Part shown: piece by piece, positions 25,719-34,911 of the stretch
Layout: each line of letters opens with the position of its first letter
Position numbering within the stretch: position 1 is the stretch's first letter
Origin: CAYNYM01 sp049366815
GTDB lineage: Bacteria > Desulfobacterota > DSM-4660 > Desulfatiglandales > HGW-15
Direction: 5' to 3'
Assembly: GCA_049366815.1 (NCBI GenBank)
Contig: JBMNCO010000087.1
Location: forward strand, 46,679 to 110,678
DNA: 64,000 bases
Position numbers and translations under genes: made by a program
The notes under the pieces: model-generated
The model's database searches: none
The model's input: only the letters and a program-made list of their open reading frames with translations
Told to the model about the DNA's origin: nothing

Positions 25719-26675
25719 TCACGGTTTGTCGTCCCCGAATCCCTCCATGAGCGAACGCAATGCATTGACGGTGTCCCCCAAGGCTTCGAATTCATATGTG
25801 CAGGTCGGAGATTCAATGACTCCCATCTCAGACAGGGCGGTCTTGAGCATGGGCGGGGCCATGGTCTGGTACAGGGTCATAAGACTTCGCAGATAGCTTC
25901 CTGCTTCCCAGATCTGGTATTGATAATCGGGATATGTATCCTCACCTTCATTGCTTCCGATGGAGGAGGCGGTGATTTTGCTCCAGACCTTGGGGGAGAG
26001 ATTTGCTCCCGCCGACACCACCCCGCTGAGGCTGGGATAACTGAGGAAGCGCGATTCGTCTCCGTCATAGATCCTAAAATCGCTCCTGGTCCTCACGGCC
26101 TTTTGATAGTGATTCGCCCGATCCAGCGAGCCTTGAAAAATCAGTCCTTTGACCGCCGGGATCCTTGAAAGGTCTTTGAGCACACTTGTTCGAATATTGT
26201 TCCTCTTAAGAGGCGTTGCGAGCATCCTGATCAAATCCGGATGATTAAGGAGAAGGACGGGCCTGTCCGGCTCTGAGAACAATTCCCTGTAAAATTTGGG
26301 TAACCCCCGGTTACTGTGATAAAGAAGAGGCGCATCGACCCAGAAGACCTGCCCGGGATAGTTGCGTGACCGGACCTTTTTTTCCAGCAGCAAAAGGGTG
26401 TCGATGGTTCTTTCTTCCGTCTCGCGGCTTATCCATACCAGGACCGGGATCCTGCCACGGATCACGACAAGGGCCTTTTCCAGAAGTTCTTCTCTTTGAG
26501 AGCTGTCCAGGTTTCTCCCCTCTCCCGTAAAGGGGCTTGCGAGCAGCAATCCCTGCGCGTGTGGAAGCACCCTGTCAAGGTGTCGCCCGAGACCCCTCCC
26601 GTCGATCTCTCCGTTCTTTTTAAGAGGGGTGATCAGATCAAGTATGAGTCCGCGGGGTAAGTTTGTTTCCGCCAT
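25719..26675 (-). CDS. DapA/N-acetylneuraminate-lyase-like protein lacking the Schiff-base lysine
   Basis: The 318-residue chain follows the (beta/alpha)8 dihydrodipicolinate-synthase family along its length. LITPLKKNGEID, SPFTGEG (TTGE loop, near residues 47-53), PVLLLNHPDL and RIYDGDESRFLSY are visible. At the position of the catalytic tyrosine (ILYN in DapA) it has Leu143. Where DapA has the imine-forming lysine (GIKE) it has GLIF, with Ile179. It is therefore unlikely to perform the normal aldol chemistry. The gene overlaps the end of kpsF by 38 bases, suggesting a linked role in sugar-acid metabolism. DapA itself is ruled out by these losses. Confidence 0.72.
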   Translation of the reverse strand: MAETNLPRGLILDLITPLKKNGEIDGRGLGRHLDRVLPHAQGLLLASPFTGEGRNLDSSQREELLEKALVVIRGRIPVLVWISRETEERTIDTLLLLEKKVRSRNYPGQVFWVDAPLLYHSNRGLPKFYRELFSEPDRPVLLLNHPDLIRMLATPLKRNNIRTSVLKDLSRIPAVKGLIFQGSLDRANHYQKAVRTRSDFRIYDGDESRFLSYPSLSGVVSAGANLSPKVWSKITASSIGSNEGEDTYPDYQYQIWEAGSYLRSLMTLYQTMAPPMLKTALSEMGVIESPTCTYEFEALGDTVNALRSLMEGFGDDKP

Positions 26676-27639
26676 TTAGCCTAAATTCCTCTCTACCCAA
26701 TAAGTCATGAAGATGAACCACACCTTTGACATGGTTTTCTCTATCCACGATGCAAAGGTGAGTAATGCCGTACAACTCCATAATGCCCAAAGCCTCTGCA
26801 GCGGTCTGGGTTTCACCCACAGTCCTGGGGGATGATGACATGATCTCCTCCGCCCTGAGTCTGTCCATATGATCGCGCTGAAGGAGGGCTCTTCGGAGGT
26901 CGCCGTCGGTGAGAATACCCGCGAGCCTCCACGTTCGGTCCACCACAAGAGTAGCCCCGATCCCCTTTGCATCTATCTCCTTGATGGCGTCCCTCAAAGT
27001 GGTGCCCAGTAGGACTATGGGGATGTGGTCTCCTGTTAACATCACTTCCTTGATCTGGACACCGAGTCTTTCACCAAGATGGCCTCCGGGATGAAATCGC
27101 TGAAAATCTTTCTTACTAAAACGCCGGGAATTGATCAGGACCACCGCCAGGGCGTCACCCATAGCGAGGGCCGCCGTCGTACTCGCAGTGGGCGCCAGGC
27201 CCATGGGGCAGGCTTCCCTTTCGACACCTGCGTCGATAACCACGTCACTGGCCTCGGCCATGGGAGAGTCAAGACGTCCCACGAAGGAGATAATTTTTGC
27301 ACCCATGTTGCGGATGATGGGCAGGATGTTATTGATCTCGGCCGTTTGGCCGCTGTTGGAAATGGCCAGGACGATGTCGTCTGGGGTCACCATGCCCAGA
27401 TCCCCATGGATGGCCTCTGCAGGATGGAGGAAAAGTGACGGTGTCCCCGTGCTGTTAAGGGTGGCGGATATCTTCCTTCCAACCAGTCCGGATTTTCCCA
27501 TGCCCGTCAGAATGACGCGTCCCTTGGATTCCAGGATCATCGCCACGGCCTTCTCAAAGTCCGGCCCGATGCGGTCCAGAAGATCAAGAATCGCCTGGGC
27601 CTCGATTTTCAAGACTTCCTTTACCTGTTCAATAACCAT
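26638..27639 (-). CDS. kpsF: D-arabinose 5-phosphate isomerase (KpsF/KdsD type)
   Basis: It converts ribulose 5-phosphate to arabinose 5-phosphate, the precursor of KDO in lipopolysaccharide. The 333-residue protein has an SIS domain (about residues 25-190: GRVILTGMGKSGLVGRKI, SNSGQTAEI, a HGDLGMV loop, and APTASTTAALAMGDALA). A linker FHPGGHLGERL and two CBS domains to the end follow. All hallmark residues of the family are present. It begins the minus-strand pair with the DapA-like gene. Its presence supports an LPS-bearing outer membrane. Confidence 0.92.
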   Translation of the reverse strand: MVIEQVKEVLKIEAQAILDLLDRIGPDFEKAVAMILESKGRVILTGMGKSGLVGRKISATLNSTGTPSLFLHPAEAIHGDLGMVTPDDIVLAISNSGQTAEINNILPIIRNMGAKIISFVGRLDSPMAEASDVVIDAGVEREACPMGLAPTASTTAALAMGDALAVVLINSRRFSKKDFQRFHPGGHLGERLGVQIKEVMLTGDHIPIVLLGTTLRDAIKEIDAKGIGATLVVDRTWRLAGILTDGDLRRALLQRDHMDRLRAEEIMSSSPRTVGETQTAAEALGIMELYGITHLCIVDRENHVKGVVHLHDLLGREEFRLNGGNKLTPRTHT

Positions 27640-27833
27640 GACCCGAATCTCTGCGTTGACCTCATGGGTCTGTCACCACACCCGGACGTCGAAAGTTTCT
27701 GAATTATCGATAGTTACATGACCTGAGGGCCTGTACAAACGGAAACCGGCCGGAGATCAAATAGGAACAGGAAGTTTCCCCGTGTGTCAAGCCTTTTTCT
27801 CAGGAACCCGTGAATTCCTTGTCTTCCGCTTTG

Positions 27834-27862
27834 TTGACGGAAATGTGACTTTATGGCATAAG
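27834..27862 (+). promoter_or_regulatory. Candidate sigma-70-type promoter for thrC
   Basis: TTGACG at 27834-27839 and CATAAG at 27857-27862 are 17 bases apart and end 33 bases before the thrC start. The -10 box is only a partial match. Confidence 0.4.
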
Positions 27863-27895
27863 GGCCTATGAACGAATCACAGATAGGAAAAAGAC

Positions 27896-29398
27896 ATGAA
27901 GATCGAACAGTTTCCAGAAGATATACGCCCTCATCTCTTGCCGGAGACGTCCGGTGACATGTATTACCGGTGCCTTGGCTGTCGTCGCGAGTATGGGATT
28001 GATGACCTCCTATACACCTGCCCTGAATGCGGCAGTGTCTTGCTGCTCGAGGACAGACACTTTGAACGCCTCACAGAGATCGGCGGCAAGCAATGGAGAA
28101 TGATCTTTGATTATCGCAGGATGCTCAACCATCAGCCTCTCAAGGGGATTTTTCGTTACTATGAATTCATTGCACCGGTTATTCCTCAGGAACAGATTAT
28201 TTACCTGGGCGAAGGGCACACCCCACTGGTCGAGGCCAATAGCAGACTGAGAGAAATGGTGGGCATGGATTTCTTTTTCAAAAACGACGGGCTCAATCCC
28301 AGCGCCTCGTTCAAGGATCGGGGTATGGCCTGTGCCCTAAGTTATATCAATTATTTTGCCAAGAAAAATGGCATCCGGAATCTCCTATCCATCTGTGCCT
28401 CAACAGGGGACACCTCGGCGTCAGCCGCCCTGTATGGTGCCTACCTTGAAGATTTTCTGAGATCGGCGGTGCTGCTTCCCCATGGGAAGGTGACCCCGCA
28501 GCAGTTGTCCCAGCCACTGGGGAGCGGGGCCCGAGTGATCGAAATTCCGGGAGTCTTTGATGACTGCATGAAGGTTGTGGAATCTCTTGCAGACAACTAC
28601 CATGTCGCCCTGCTGAATTCAAAGAATGGTTGGCGTATCTTGGGGCAGGAATCCTTCTCCTTTGAGATCGCCCAGGATCTGGATTATGAGGTGGATGACA
28701 AGGTTGTGGTCTTACCCATAGGAAATGCCGGGAATATCACCGCGGTCATGAGCGGGTTCTTGAAATTTTTCAAGACCGGGATCATTTCAAACCTGCCGAA
28801 GATCGTTGGTGTGCAGTCGGAACACGCCGATCCCGTATATCGCTATTACCTTGAAGAGGATGAGGCAAGGCGTTGTTTTGTACCTGTCAATGTCCAGCCC
28901 AGTGTGGCCCAGGCCGCCATGATCGGAAATCCCGTGTCCATGCCGCGAGTCATCGAGGTCGCAAAGGAATACAACCGGCTCGCGGGTCAAAAAAGGATTT
29001 TTGTCGTTCAAGTCACGGAACAGGAGATCATGGACGCCATGATCAGGGCTAACCGAAACGGTCATATCGCCTGTACTCAGGGGGGAGAATCCATGGCCGG
29101 ACTGAAGAGGGCCTTGCTTGATGGAATCGTAGGTGAGGGCGAGACCGGTATCCTGGACTCTACCGCACACATGTTGAAGTTTGCGGGGTTTCAGGAAATG
29201 TACTTCAATGACACCTTTCCGGAAGCATTCGGCGTGAAGGCGAAATCTGAGCTGAAGAACGCCCCGATACTGCCCAAACCCGGTGGGATCAGGAAGTATC
29301 CAGAACCCGGCAGACCGCTCGAGGGGGAAGATTTGAAGCGGTATGTTGAAGTCATGGCAAAGGAAATTGCAGAGATTCTGGATCTGGGAGCGAAATGA
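27896..29398 (+). CDS. thrC: Threonine synthase
   Basis: This PLP enzyme makes threonine from O-phosphohomoserine. The 500-residue protein has an N-terminal zinc-ribbon-like segment (CLGCRREY...CPECG, about residues 23-46). The PLP-lysine motif NPSASFKDRGMA follows (Lys near residue 139). SICASTGDTSASAALYGAY and PIGNAGNIT form the phosphate-binding loop. It is longer than the usual 350-430 residues because of the N-terminal ribbon and a C-terminal extension. The stop overlaps the phosphatase gene by 4 bases (ATGA), so the two are cotranscribed. Confidence 0.9.
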   Translation: MKIEQFPEDIRPHLLPETSGDMYYRCLGCRREYGIDDLLYTCPECGSVLLLEDRHFERLTEIGGKQWRMIFDYRRMLNHQPLKGIFRYYEFIAPVIPQEQIIYLGEGHTPLVEANSRLREMVGMDFFFKNDGLNPSASFKDRGMACALSYINYFAKKNGIRNLLSICASTGDTSASAALYGAYLEDFLRSAVLLPHGKVTPQQLSQPLGSGARVIEIPGVFDDCMKVVESLADNYHVALLNSKNGWRILGQESFSFEIAQDLDYEVDDKVVVLPIGNAGNITAVMSGFLKFFKTGIISNLPKIVGVQSEHADPVYRYYLEEDEARRCFVPVNVQPSVAQAAMIGNPVSMPRVIEVAKEYNRLAGQKRIFVVQVTEQEIMDAMIRANRNGHIACTQGGESMAGLKRALLDGIVGEGETGILDSTAHMLKFAGFQEMYFNDTFPEAFGVKAKSELKNAPILPKPGGIRKYPEPGRPLEGEDLKRYVEVMAKEIAEILDLGAK

Positions 29399-29847
29399 AT
29401 ATCCTTTTTGTGTGTACTGGAAATATTAGTCGAAGTTTTTTGGCCGAGGTGCTATTGAGGCGGGAGATCCAGACAAAGAGTCTGAAAGGCTCAAGTGTCG
29501 CGTCGGCAGGTCTTGACGCCTACCCCGGAAGTCCTCCGGATCCCGTAATCGTCAACTACCTTGAAGAAAGAGGCGTTCCCATTCCACGACACGAGGCCAG
29601 AACCATGACGAAACGGGACACCGAATGGGCGGACCTGATCCTGGTCATGGAAAAGGGTCATGCGTTGATGATCGAACAGTGGTGGCCCGATGCCAAAGGG
29701 AAAGTGGAACTCCTTCTGAAATATGCCTTGTTGGATCCAGGGGTCGATGAAGTCCTTGACCCCTTTGGGAAAACGACCTATCACTACCGACTCGCCGAAA
29801 CTCAAATCGAGATGGCGGTGAAATCTCTCGCCGAGAGGCTCCAGTAA
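29395..29847 (+). CDS. Low-molecular-weight protein phosphatase family
   Basis: The 150-residue protein carries the active-site loop CTGNISRS near its N-terminus (Cys7, Arg13; CX5RS). The general-acid aspartate is in the DPFGKTTYHY motif near residue 122. These are diagnostic for low-molecular-weight tyrosine or arginine phosphatases. The substrate, phosphotyrosine or phosphoarginine, cannot be told. Translation is coupled to thrC by a 4-base overlap, and rlmH follows after 11 bp. Confidence 0.87.
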   Translation: MNILFVCTGNISRSFLAEVLLRREIQTKSLKGSSVASAGLDAYPGSPPDPVIVNYLEERGVPIPRHEARTMTKRDTEWADLILVMEKGHALMIEQWWPDAKGKVELLLKYALLDPGVDEVLDPFGKTTYHYRLAETQIEMAVKSLAERLQ

Positions 29848-29858
29848 AACAATCTGTC

Positions 29859-30335
29859 ATGTTGAGGATAAGGATAATCGTCGTAGACCGTACCAGGGCC
29901 CCGTTTTTGGTCGAGGGGGAAGCCCTGTTTCTTGATCGGCTCAAAAAGTATGCACGGGTGGAATGGGTGCAGGTGAAGCCTTCAAAAATCAAGAAGGGCC
30001 GACCTGAAAAAGAAATCCTGGAACTGGAGAAGGAGGCGATTATCAAAAAGGTCATGCCGAAGGACTATTTGGTCGCCCTGGATCGGTGCGGTCGGCCCTG
30101 TGATTCAGAAGGTCTTGCGCGTTGGCTCGACTGTGTATCCATGGAGACAGGAGGCGGCGCCGTCTCCTTCGCAATCGGCGGTCCCCTGGGCCTATCACAG
30201 GAGATCCTGGAACGGGCCCGCAAGGTCCTGTCCCTTTCCAGGTTGACCCTGACCCATGAGATGTCCCGGCTTCTCCTGCTCGAACAGCTTTACAGGGCCT
30301 TTACAATCATAAGAGGCGAAAAATACCACAAATAG
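29859..30335 (+). CDS. rlmH: 23S rRNA pseudouridine-1915 N3-methyltransferase RlmH
   Basis: RlmH methylates pseudouridine 1915 in helix 69 of 23S rRNA on assembled ribosomes. The 158-residue length is the family norm. The SPOUT-class knot motifs are present: FAIGGPLGLSQEIL (SAM-binding loop) and LTHEMSRLLLLEQLYRAF ending in IRGEKYHK, a nearly invariant C-terminus. It is the last gene of the thrC group and is followed by a GC-rich hairpin. Confidence 0.95.
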   Translation: MLRIRIIVVDRTRAPFLVEGEALFLDRLKKYARVEWVQVKPSKIKKGRPEKEILELEKEAIIKKVMPKDYLVALDRCGRPCDSEGLARWLDCVSMETGGGAVSFAIGGPLGLSQEILERARKVLSLSRLTLTHEMSRLLLLEQLYRAFTIIRGEKYHK

Positions 30336-30338
30336 AAA

Positions 30339-30357
30339 GACCCGCCGGGGGCGGGTC
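30339..30357 (+). terminator. GC-rich hairpin after rlmH
   Basis: A perfect 8-bp stem (GACCCGCC at 30339-30346 with GGCGGGTC at 30350-30357) has a 3-base loop. It begins 3 bases after the rlmH stop. No T-run follows, so termination may be Rho-assisted. Confidence 0.5.
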
Positions 30358-30407
30358 ATATCGTTGAAAGAACATGAGAACCGGTGTTCGGAGGAGAACG
30401 ACAGGCC

Positions 30408-30776
30408 TCATTCCGGCATGGGGCTGGCTTCCAGGGCCATGGCAATCTTGTTCTTAAGTTCTGTCAGATCGAAAGATTTTATCACATAGAAATCCGCGGC
30501 AATGGATTTCATGTCTTCCTTGAAGGTGTCGTAGGCGGTACAGAGCACAACCGGCAGGTCATAGAATCTATTACGGATATCCTGCAAAAGGTCCAGCCCG
30601 TTATAATCGACCATCTTGATATCCAGAACGACCAGATCAGGTTTTTCCTGTTCAATCCTTTCCATCAATTTATAGCCGCTATCCGCGGTGATGACTTCGT
30701 AGCCCGCCTCTGTCAATTCCTCGGAATACAGAAAACGGATGTGCTCCTCATCATCCACAATTAAGATCTTTGCCAT
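30408..30776 (-). CDS. Stand-alone response-regulator receiver (CheY-like)
   Basis: The 122-residue protein is a receiver domain only. VDDEEH gives the acidic pocket, VVLDIKM the phospho-acceptor Asp (near residue 52), CTAYD the switch Thr/Ala region, and VIKSFD the conserved Lys. There is no output domain, so it acts by protein contact or in a phosphorelay. No kinase is adjacent; the nearest, at 38611, already has its own receivers. Confidence 0.88.
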   Translation of the reverse strand: MAKILIVDDEEHIRFLYSEELTEAGYEVITADSGYKLMERIEQEKPDLVVLDIKMVDYNGLDLLQDIRNRFYDLPVVLCTAYDTFKEDMKSIAADFYVIKSFDLTELKNKIAMALEASPMPE

Positions 30777-30907
30777 GTTATGTGCTCCCTGAAGATTCGA
30801 ATAGATCTAAAATAGCATAGATCTTTCGTGTCAGCAAACATTACTTTCTATGTTTAGCATAATCATTTATCATTTAAGCATGTTATTTTCGCAGGCAATC
30901 GGGGTGG

Positions 30908-31345
30908 TCACCTTACAATCATGACAGAGCAGGGTGCCTTGTGAGCCACGCGGTTTGCCACACTGCCGAAGACAACCAACCCCATGCCCGAGGCCCCGTA
31001 GGACCCTACCACGACCAGGTCCATCCTGTTTTCCTCCAAAAACCTGATGATCTCGGAAGAGACATGTCCGTCAAGGACCACCAACTCTGAATCGACACCA
31101 CTGGTATTTATCATTGAGCCGTACTCCCGTCCGATCTTTTCTTCCACCTTAAGGATCAGGGATTTTTTTGGCTCATCAGGCCAGGACAAGTCCATGTCAG
31201 CCAACACCGGGTTCACTACCGGTGGGAGGACATGAACGACGTAGAGCTTTGCCTTAGACGTTTCCGCCATTTCCAAGGCCTTTTGAAAGGCCCTCTTGGC
31301 ATTTTCAGAAAAATCCACACAACAAGCGATCTTTTTGATGCTCAT
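30908..31345 (-). CDS. Universal stress protein, UspA family
   Basis: The 145-residue protein from ATG 31345 (GGAGGA upstream) has the Usp fold. It begins KIACCVDFSENAKRA and has LYVVHVLPP. The C-terminal nucleotide-binding signature GSYGASGMGLVVFGS follows the G-2X-G-9X-G-S pattern and suggests ATP binding. A longer frame to 31504 adds residues with no homology and is rejected. It is monocistronic. Confidence 0.88.
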   Translation of the reverse strand: MSIKKIACCVDFSENAKRAFQKALEMAETSKAKLYVVHVLPPVVNPVLADMDLSWPDEPKKSLILKVEEKIGREYGSMINTSGVDSELVVLDGHVSSEIIRFLEENRMDLVVVGSYGASGMGLVVFGSVANRVAHKAPCSVMIVR

Positions 31346-31634
31346 GCTCCGAGTCCTCCATGATTTAATGAAGCAGGGTTTGTCGAAAAGGGTTCCAGGT
31401 TGTACCGAATGATTTAGTATACCATAGAGAGCGAGACATATGCAGCTCTTGGGTGGCCCTTCTCGGCAATTCCCCTGCGCGATGCGGTCCACGCCGGGGC
31501 GCAAGGGGCGCTATCACCTCAAAAACAGGTGTTGATGCGACCTCGACACCGCGTCTATCAAGAGGATCGAATAGAAAAAGGACCTTGAGCCTATGATGCG
31601 GGTTGCCCCTGTCTGGTTCATCGCTCTCTGATTG

Positions 31635-31994
31635 TCAATCTTTCTTTGAGGCCCTTCCTGCAAATTGTGAACAAAGCTCATTGGAGCCGGGGATGTATTC
31701 ACGGCACACCCGGGGGCGGGTATCATGGATCGTGCAAGTGGCTATTTGACCGTCCCATACCAAAAAAGGGCAGGTATAGAGGGTCTCCCCGGTCCTTGCG
31801 GAGATAATGTGGTCTCCTGCCCATATGGGGGAGGCCTTCTCGAGTACGTGGAGGATGTCCTCACGGCCCTCATGTCTCCACCGTTTTATATCCTCGTCTG
31901 ACGTGTATGCAAAGAGATAGGTCCGGCAGCAATTTCCGCAGCGTTTACATGTTTTGCCGCTCTCCCCACTCAGAGCTTTCTCTCCCTGGGACAT
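31635..31994 (-). CDS. YkgJ-type cysteine-cluster protein (metal-chelating)
   Basis: The 119-residue protein matches the YkgJ/CxxCxxCC family: CKRCGNCCRTY (residues 16-23), CPFLVWDGQIATCTIHDTRP and VCREYIPG. The cysteines are thought to bind zinc or an iron-sulfur cluster; no reaction is established. It is a single gene on the minus strand, common in deltaproteobacteria. Confidence 0.82.
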   Translation of the reverse strand: MSQGEKALSGESGKTCKRCGNCCRTYLFAYTSDEDIKRWRHEGREDILHVLEKASPIWAGDHIISARTGETLYTCPFLVWDGQIATCTIHDTRPRVCREYIPGSNELCSQFAGRASKKD

Positions 31995-32118
31995 CTTTAA
32001 TCCCCCCGGATCGCAACGTCAGTCCAAACCATCAAACAACAGGGTCAGTCAACTTCAGGGTTTTTCTCAACCGCGCTCACCTGTTGTCGAAGGCAATTCA
32101 CCAGGCAAAATCTTAGGG

Positions 32119-32466
32119 TCAAGCGTCTTTTAACATGACGACGATCTCCTCTTCCTTGGTCGTCTTCCCCCCTTGTCTGAATACATCCGTCGTCTTTATC
32201 AATTCGATCCTTCTGATGATATAGCTCTCCTGAAGGCGCTCAAAAAGATAGTTCCTCATGGTTTCACGAGCCTTACGAGTGGCTGGGAATGTGACTTTCT
32301 TTTGAATATGGATCGTTTCCTCGACCTCCGCTCCGCCTGTGTCGTCATCAAGGGAAGGATCTTTGGGTTCATTGAGGTCATCGGCACGGGTATTTTTCCC
32401 ACCGTCGGAAGAAATAAAGAGTTTCGTGACGGATTCCAATTCTCGCCCAACATTTTCATTTTTCAT
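32119..32466 (-). CDS. Hypothetical charged protein downstream of the ParA-like gene
   Basis: From ATG 32466 (GAGGA upstream) the protein has 115 residues; the frame extends to 32523. The first half is acidic and low in order (NEPKDPSLDDDTGG). The second half looks helical and basic (ARETMRNYLFERLQESYIIRRIEL) and ends in a KEEEIVVMLKDA strand. I do not recognise a family. It follows the ParA-like gene by 95 bp on the same strand, where ParA systems often encode a partner or cargo protein. Confidence 0.6.
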   Translation of the reverse strand: MKNENVGRELESVTKLFISSDGGKNTRADDLNEPKDPSLDDDTGGAEVEETIHIQKKVTFPATRKARETMRNYLFERLQESYIIRRIELIKTTDVFRQGGKTTKEEEIVVMLKDA

Positions 32467-32561
32467 TGTAGAGTCCTCTATGAGTGATGAAGGGGTAGGC
32501 GGGGCTTCCATCGGCCGGTCCAAGAAGCCCGTGCTCTTCTGTTTCGATCCAGTAGATTGTC

Positions 32562-33476
32562 CTATGAATAAGTCCGGAAAACAGATTTTGTATCGACGAC
32601 CGGAATATCGTCTTCCGATTCACGCTCTGTCCTGTCTTGGTATGGTTCCGTCCTGTCAAGAAGTCCTTCCGCCCCGGCTAGAGAGGTAAAGGAGGCAGAG
32701 GCATCGTCAGCCTTCCCTGATCGCAGCACTTCATCCGCGAGGTCCTCGTAGTCCTTATGACCAATGGAGTGCTTGTCATATTCTCCAATCGGCGACCCAT
32801 AATCCACAGCCTCTCTCAGACGAATGTTGTAGCGAATAACCGTCTCAAAAACATCATCTCCGAATTCTTCCTTGACCTTTTCCAGGACATGTCTTGCGTA
32901 TCGGGTCCTTTGATCATACATCGTAATCAGAGCCCGGGATTTGATGTCATGATCGAGGTTTTCTTTAAGCATTTGCGCTATTTCAATAAGTTTTGAAACA
33001 CCACGAAGCGAAAAAAGGCTCAGATCAATAGGAATGATGACCTCATCTGCAGCCCGAAGGGCGTTGAAGCAGAGGTGCCCTATACTTGGGGGACAATCAA
33101 TGAAGATATAATCATAGTATTCGCCGAGCGATTGGACGGCATGATGAAGCCTGCTTTCCCTGCCTTCCACGCCTGAAAGTTCTTGCTCGATAGCACTGAG
33201 CTTACCACTTGATGGAGCAAGGTCAAAATTTTCCCCGATGCTGAGAAGGATATCTTCAAGCTCTGTGGCCGGGTACCCATTCGGTCGCATGACCTCGTAT
33301 ATCGTCCTCTCGAGATCTGATGGCATCACGTTCAGGCCCATAGTCGCGTGGGCCTGAGGATCGCAATCAATGAGCAATACACTTTGACCCTTCGATGCCA
33401 ACGCGAATGACAGATTTATCGCCGTAGTGGTTTTGCCGCATCCCCCTTTCTGGTTTGCACTCGCAATAATCCTCAT
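32562..33476 (-). CDS. ParA/MinD-family partitioning or positioning ATPase
   Basis: The 304-residue protein from ATG 33476 has the deviant Walker A motif NQKGGCGKTTTAINL. LLIDCDPQAHAT (Walker A') and IFIDCPPSIG (Walker B) follow, then a RTRYARHVLEKVKE region typical of ParA. No ParB, parS-like cluster or replication gene is nearby, so this is an orphan that may position a protein cargo. The C-terminus past about residue 255 is Ser/Asp-rich and non-conserved-looking. GAGGTG precedes the start. Confidence 0.85.
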   Translation of the reverse strand: MRIIASANQKGGCGKTTTAINLSFALASKGQSVLLIDCDPQAHATMGLNVMPSDLERTIYEVMRPNGYPATELEDILLSIGENFDLAPSSGKLSAIEQELSGVEGRESRLHHAVQSLGEYYDYIFIDCPPSIGHLCFNALRAADEVIIPIDLSLFSLRGVSKLIEIAQMLKENLDHDIKSRALITMYDQRTRYARHVLEKVKEEFGDDVFETVIRYNIRLREAVDYGSPIGEYDKHSIGHKDYEDLADEVLRSGKADDASASFTSLAGAEGLLDRTEPYQDRTERESEDDIPVVDTKSVFRTYS

Positions 33477-33737
33477 AGTCCACCTCCCTGAATAATTTTG
33501 ACAAAAGATAACCCTTTCTTTGAAGTTCTTAGGTCGTATATCAAAAAAGACAAAAGAACGCAACTAAAAGATACAATATATTGTGCGTTTGAAACGTTAC
33601 ATTCCTACTGCTTGTGTGAAGTGATTGAAAAAGGGTTGCCTAGATGTGCACCATGAAGCCGATTTGGGCCGGCACCCAAGGCTGGATTTTCCATCTGGTA
33701 TGATTGGTGGATAGAATTTATACGTAAGTTCAGGGTA

Positions 33738-34904
33738 TTACCCAAAAAACTTCCTGAGCCGCCGAATCCCCTCCTCAAGGGTCTCTTCCTTTTTACAGAA
33801 GCAAAAACGTACGAGTTCTCTGCCCTGCCTGCGTCTGTCGTAAAAAAAAGAGCAGGGAATCGCGGCCACACCGGCCTTTTCAGGGAGCATGCGGCAAAAG
33901 GCGAGATCGTCGTTAAAGCCCAAAGACGAGATGTCAACCACTACATAATAAGTTCCTTCCGGAGGGAAGACCTTGAAACCCATACCCTCAAGGGCACCGC
34001 AAAGCATGTCCCTTTTTTGGCTATAATCGGCAAGCAACTCCGAATAGTAGGTGTCCGGCATGTCAAGCCCATAGGACATGGCCTCCTGAAGGGCCGACTG
34101 ACCGCAAAAGGTTATGAACTGGTGACTCATTCTCACGGCCCTGGAGAGTCCCGGCGCTGCGATCACCCATCCCTGTTTCCATCCGGTCATGGAAAAGGTC
34201 TTGGCCGTGGAAGAAATCACAAAGGCGCGATCTCTTAATTGCTGCACTTTCAGCAGTGTGGTGTGAAGCCGGCCTTCATAAACCAGATGCTCGTAGACCT
34301 CGTCCCCTATGGCGTAGGCGTTATATCTTTCACAAAGCGTGGCGATGAAGGTCAGCTCATCATGGGTAAACACTTTCCCGCAAGGATTTTGCGGGCTGTT
34401 GATCACGATGGCCTTTGTTCTTGAACTGAAGGCATTTTCCAGGTCCTTTCTCGGCAGGATGAAATCGGGCGGCTTCAGGCACACATAGCGAATATGGGCA
34501 CCTGCCATGGCCGCGACGGGGGGATAGCTGTCAAACCAGGGTTCCAATAAGATGATTTCATCTCCCGGCTCAAGAATTCCCAAAAGCGTGGCACATAGTC
34601 CTTCCGTCGCACCGGATGTCACGGTGATTTCATTGTCCGGATCCACCTCCAAATCATAGAAGCGCTTCATCTTTCGAGCAATGGCTTGTCGAAATTCAGC
34701 AATGCCGGTGGAAGGCGCGTATTGGTTAGGCCCCCGTAGGATGGCCTCTGCCGCTTTTTCCCTGATCGATTTGGGTCCTTCAAAATCCGGGAATCCCTGA
34801 GATAGGTTGATTGCATTGTGGACATTGGCCAGAGCGGTCATATCCGTAAATATAGACGTTCCAAAAGGCCGGAGGGCATTGATGACGGGGTCCTTTTGCC
34901 CCAT
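33738..34904 (-). CDS. Class I/II pyridoxal-phosphate aminotransferase
   Basis: The 388-residue protein has the fold-type I aminotransferase motifs: NLSQGFPDFEGP, TSGATEGLCAT, NSPQNPCGKVF (substrate carboxylate and PLP contacts) and the PLP lysine in SSTAKTFSMTGWKQGW. The sequence resembles kynurenine/glutamine/methionine aminotransferases; substrate remains open. ATG 34904 is chosen because the usual family N-terminus begins there and upstream starts (to GTG 34961) overlap the small cysteine gene. Its strand and order suggest cotranscription with that gene. Confidence 0.87.
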   Translation of the reverse strand: MGQKDPVINALRPFGTSIFTDMTALANVHNAINLSQGFPDFEGPKSIREKAAEAILRGPNQYAPSTGIAEFRQAIARKMKRFYDLEVDPDNEITVTSGATEGLCATLLGILEPGDEIILLEPWFDSYPPVAAMAGAHIRYVCLKPPDFILPRKDLENAFSSRTKAIVINSPQNPCGKVFTHDELTFIATLCERYNAYAIGDEVYEHLVYEGRLHTTLLKVQQLRDRAFVISSTAKTFSMTGWKQGWVIAAPGLSRAVRMSHQFITFCGQSALQEAMSYGLDMPDTYYSELLADYSQKRDMLCGALEGMGFKVFPPEGTYYVVVDISSLGFNDDLAFCRMLPEKAGVAAIPCSFFYDRRRQGRELVRFCFCKKEETLEEGIRRLRKFFG

Positions 34905-34911
34905 GCCTAAT

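Noticed and set aside
31346..31634. Coding potential upstream of the universal stress protein
   Set aside because: A frame extends to 31504, but the added residues have no homology and the ribosome-binding site belongs to the ATG at 31345.
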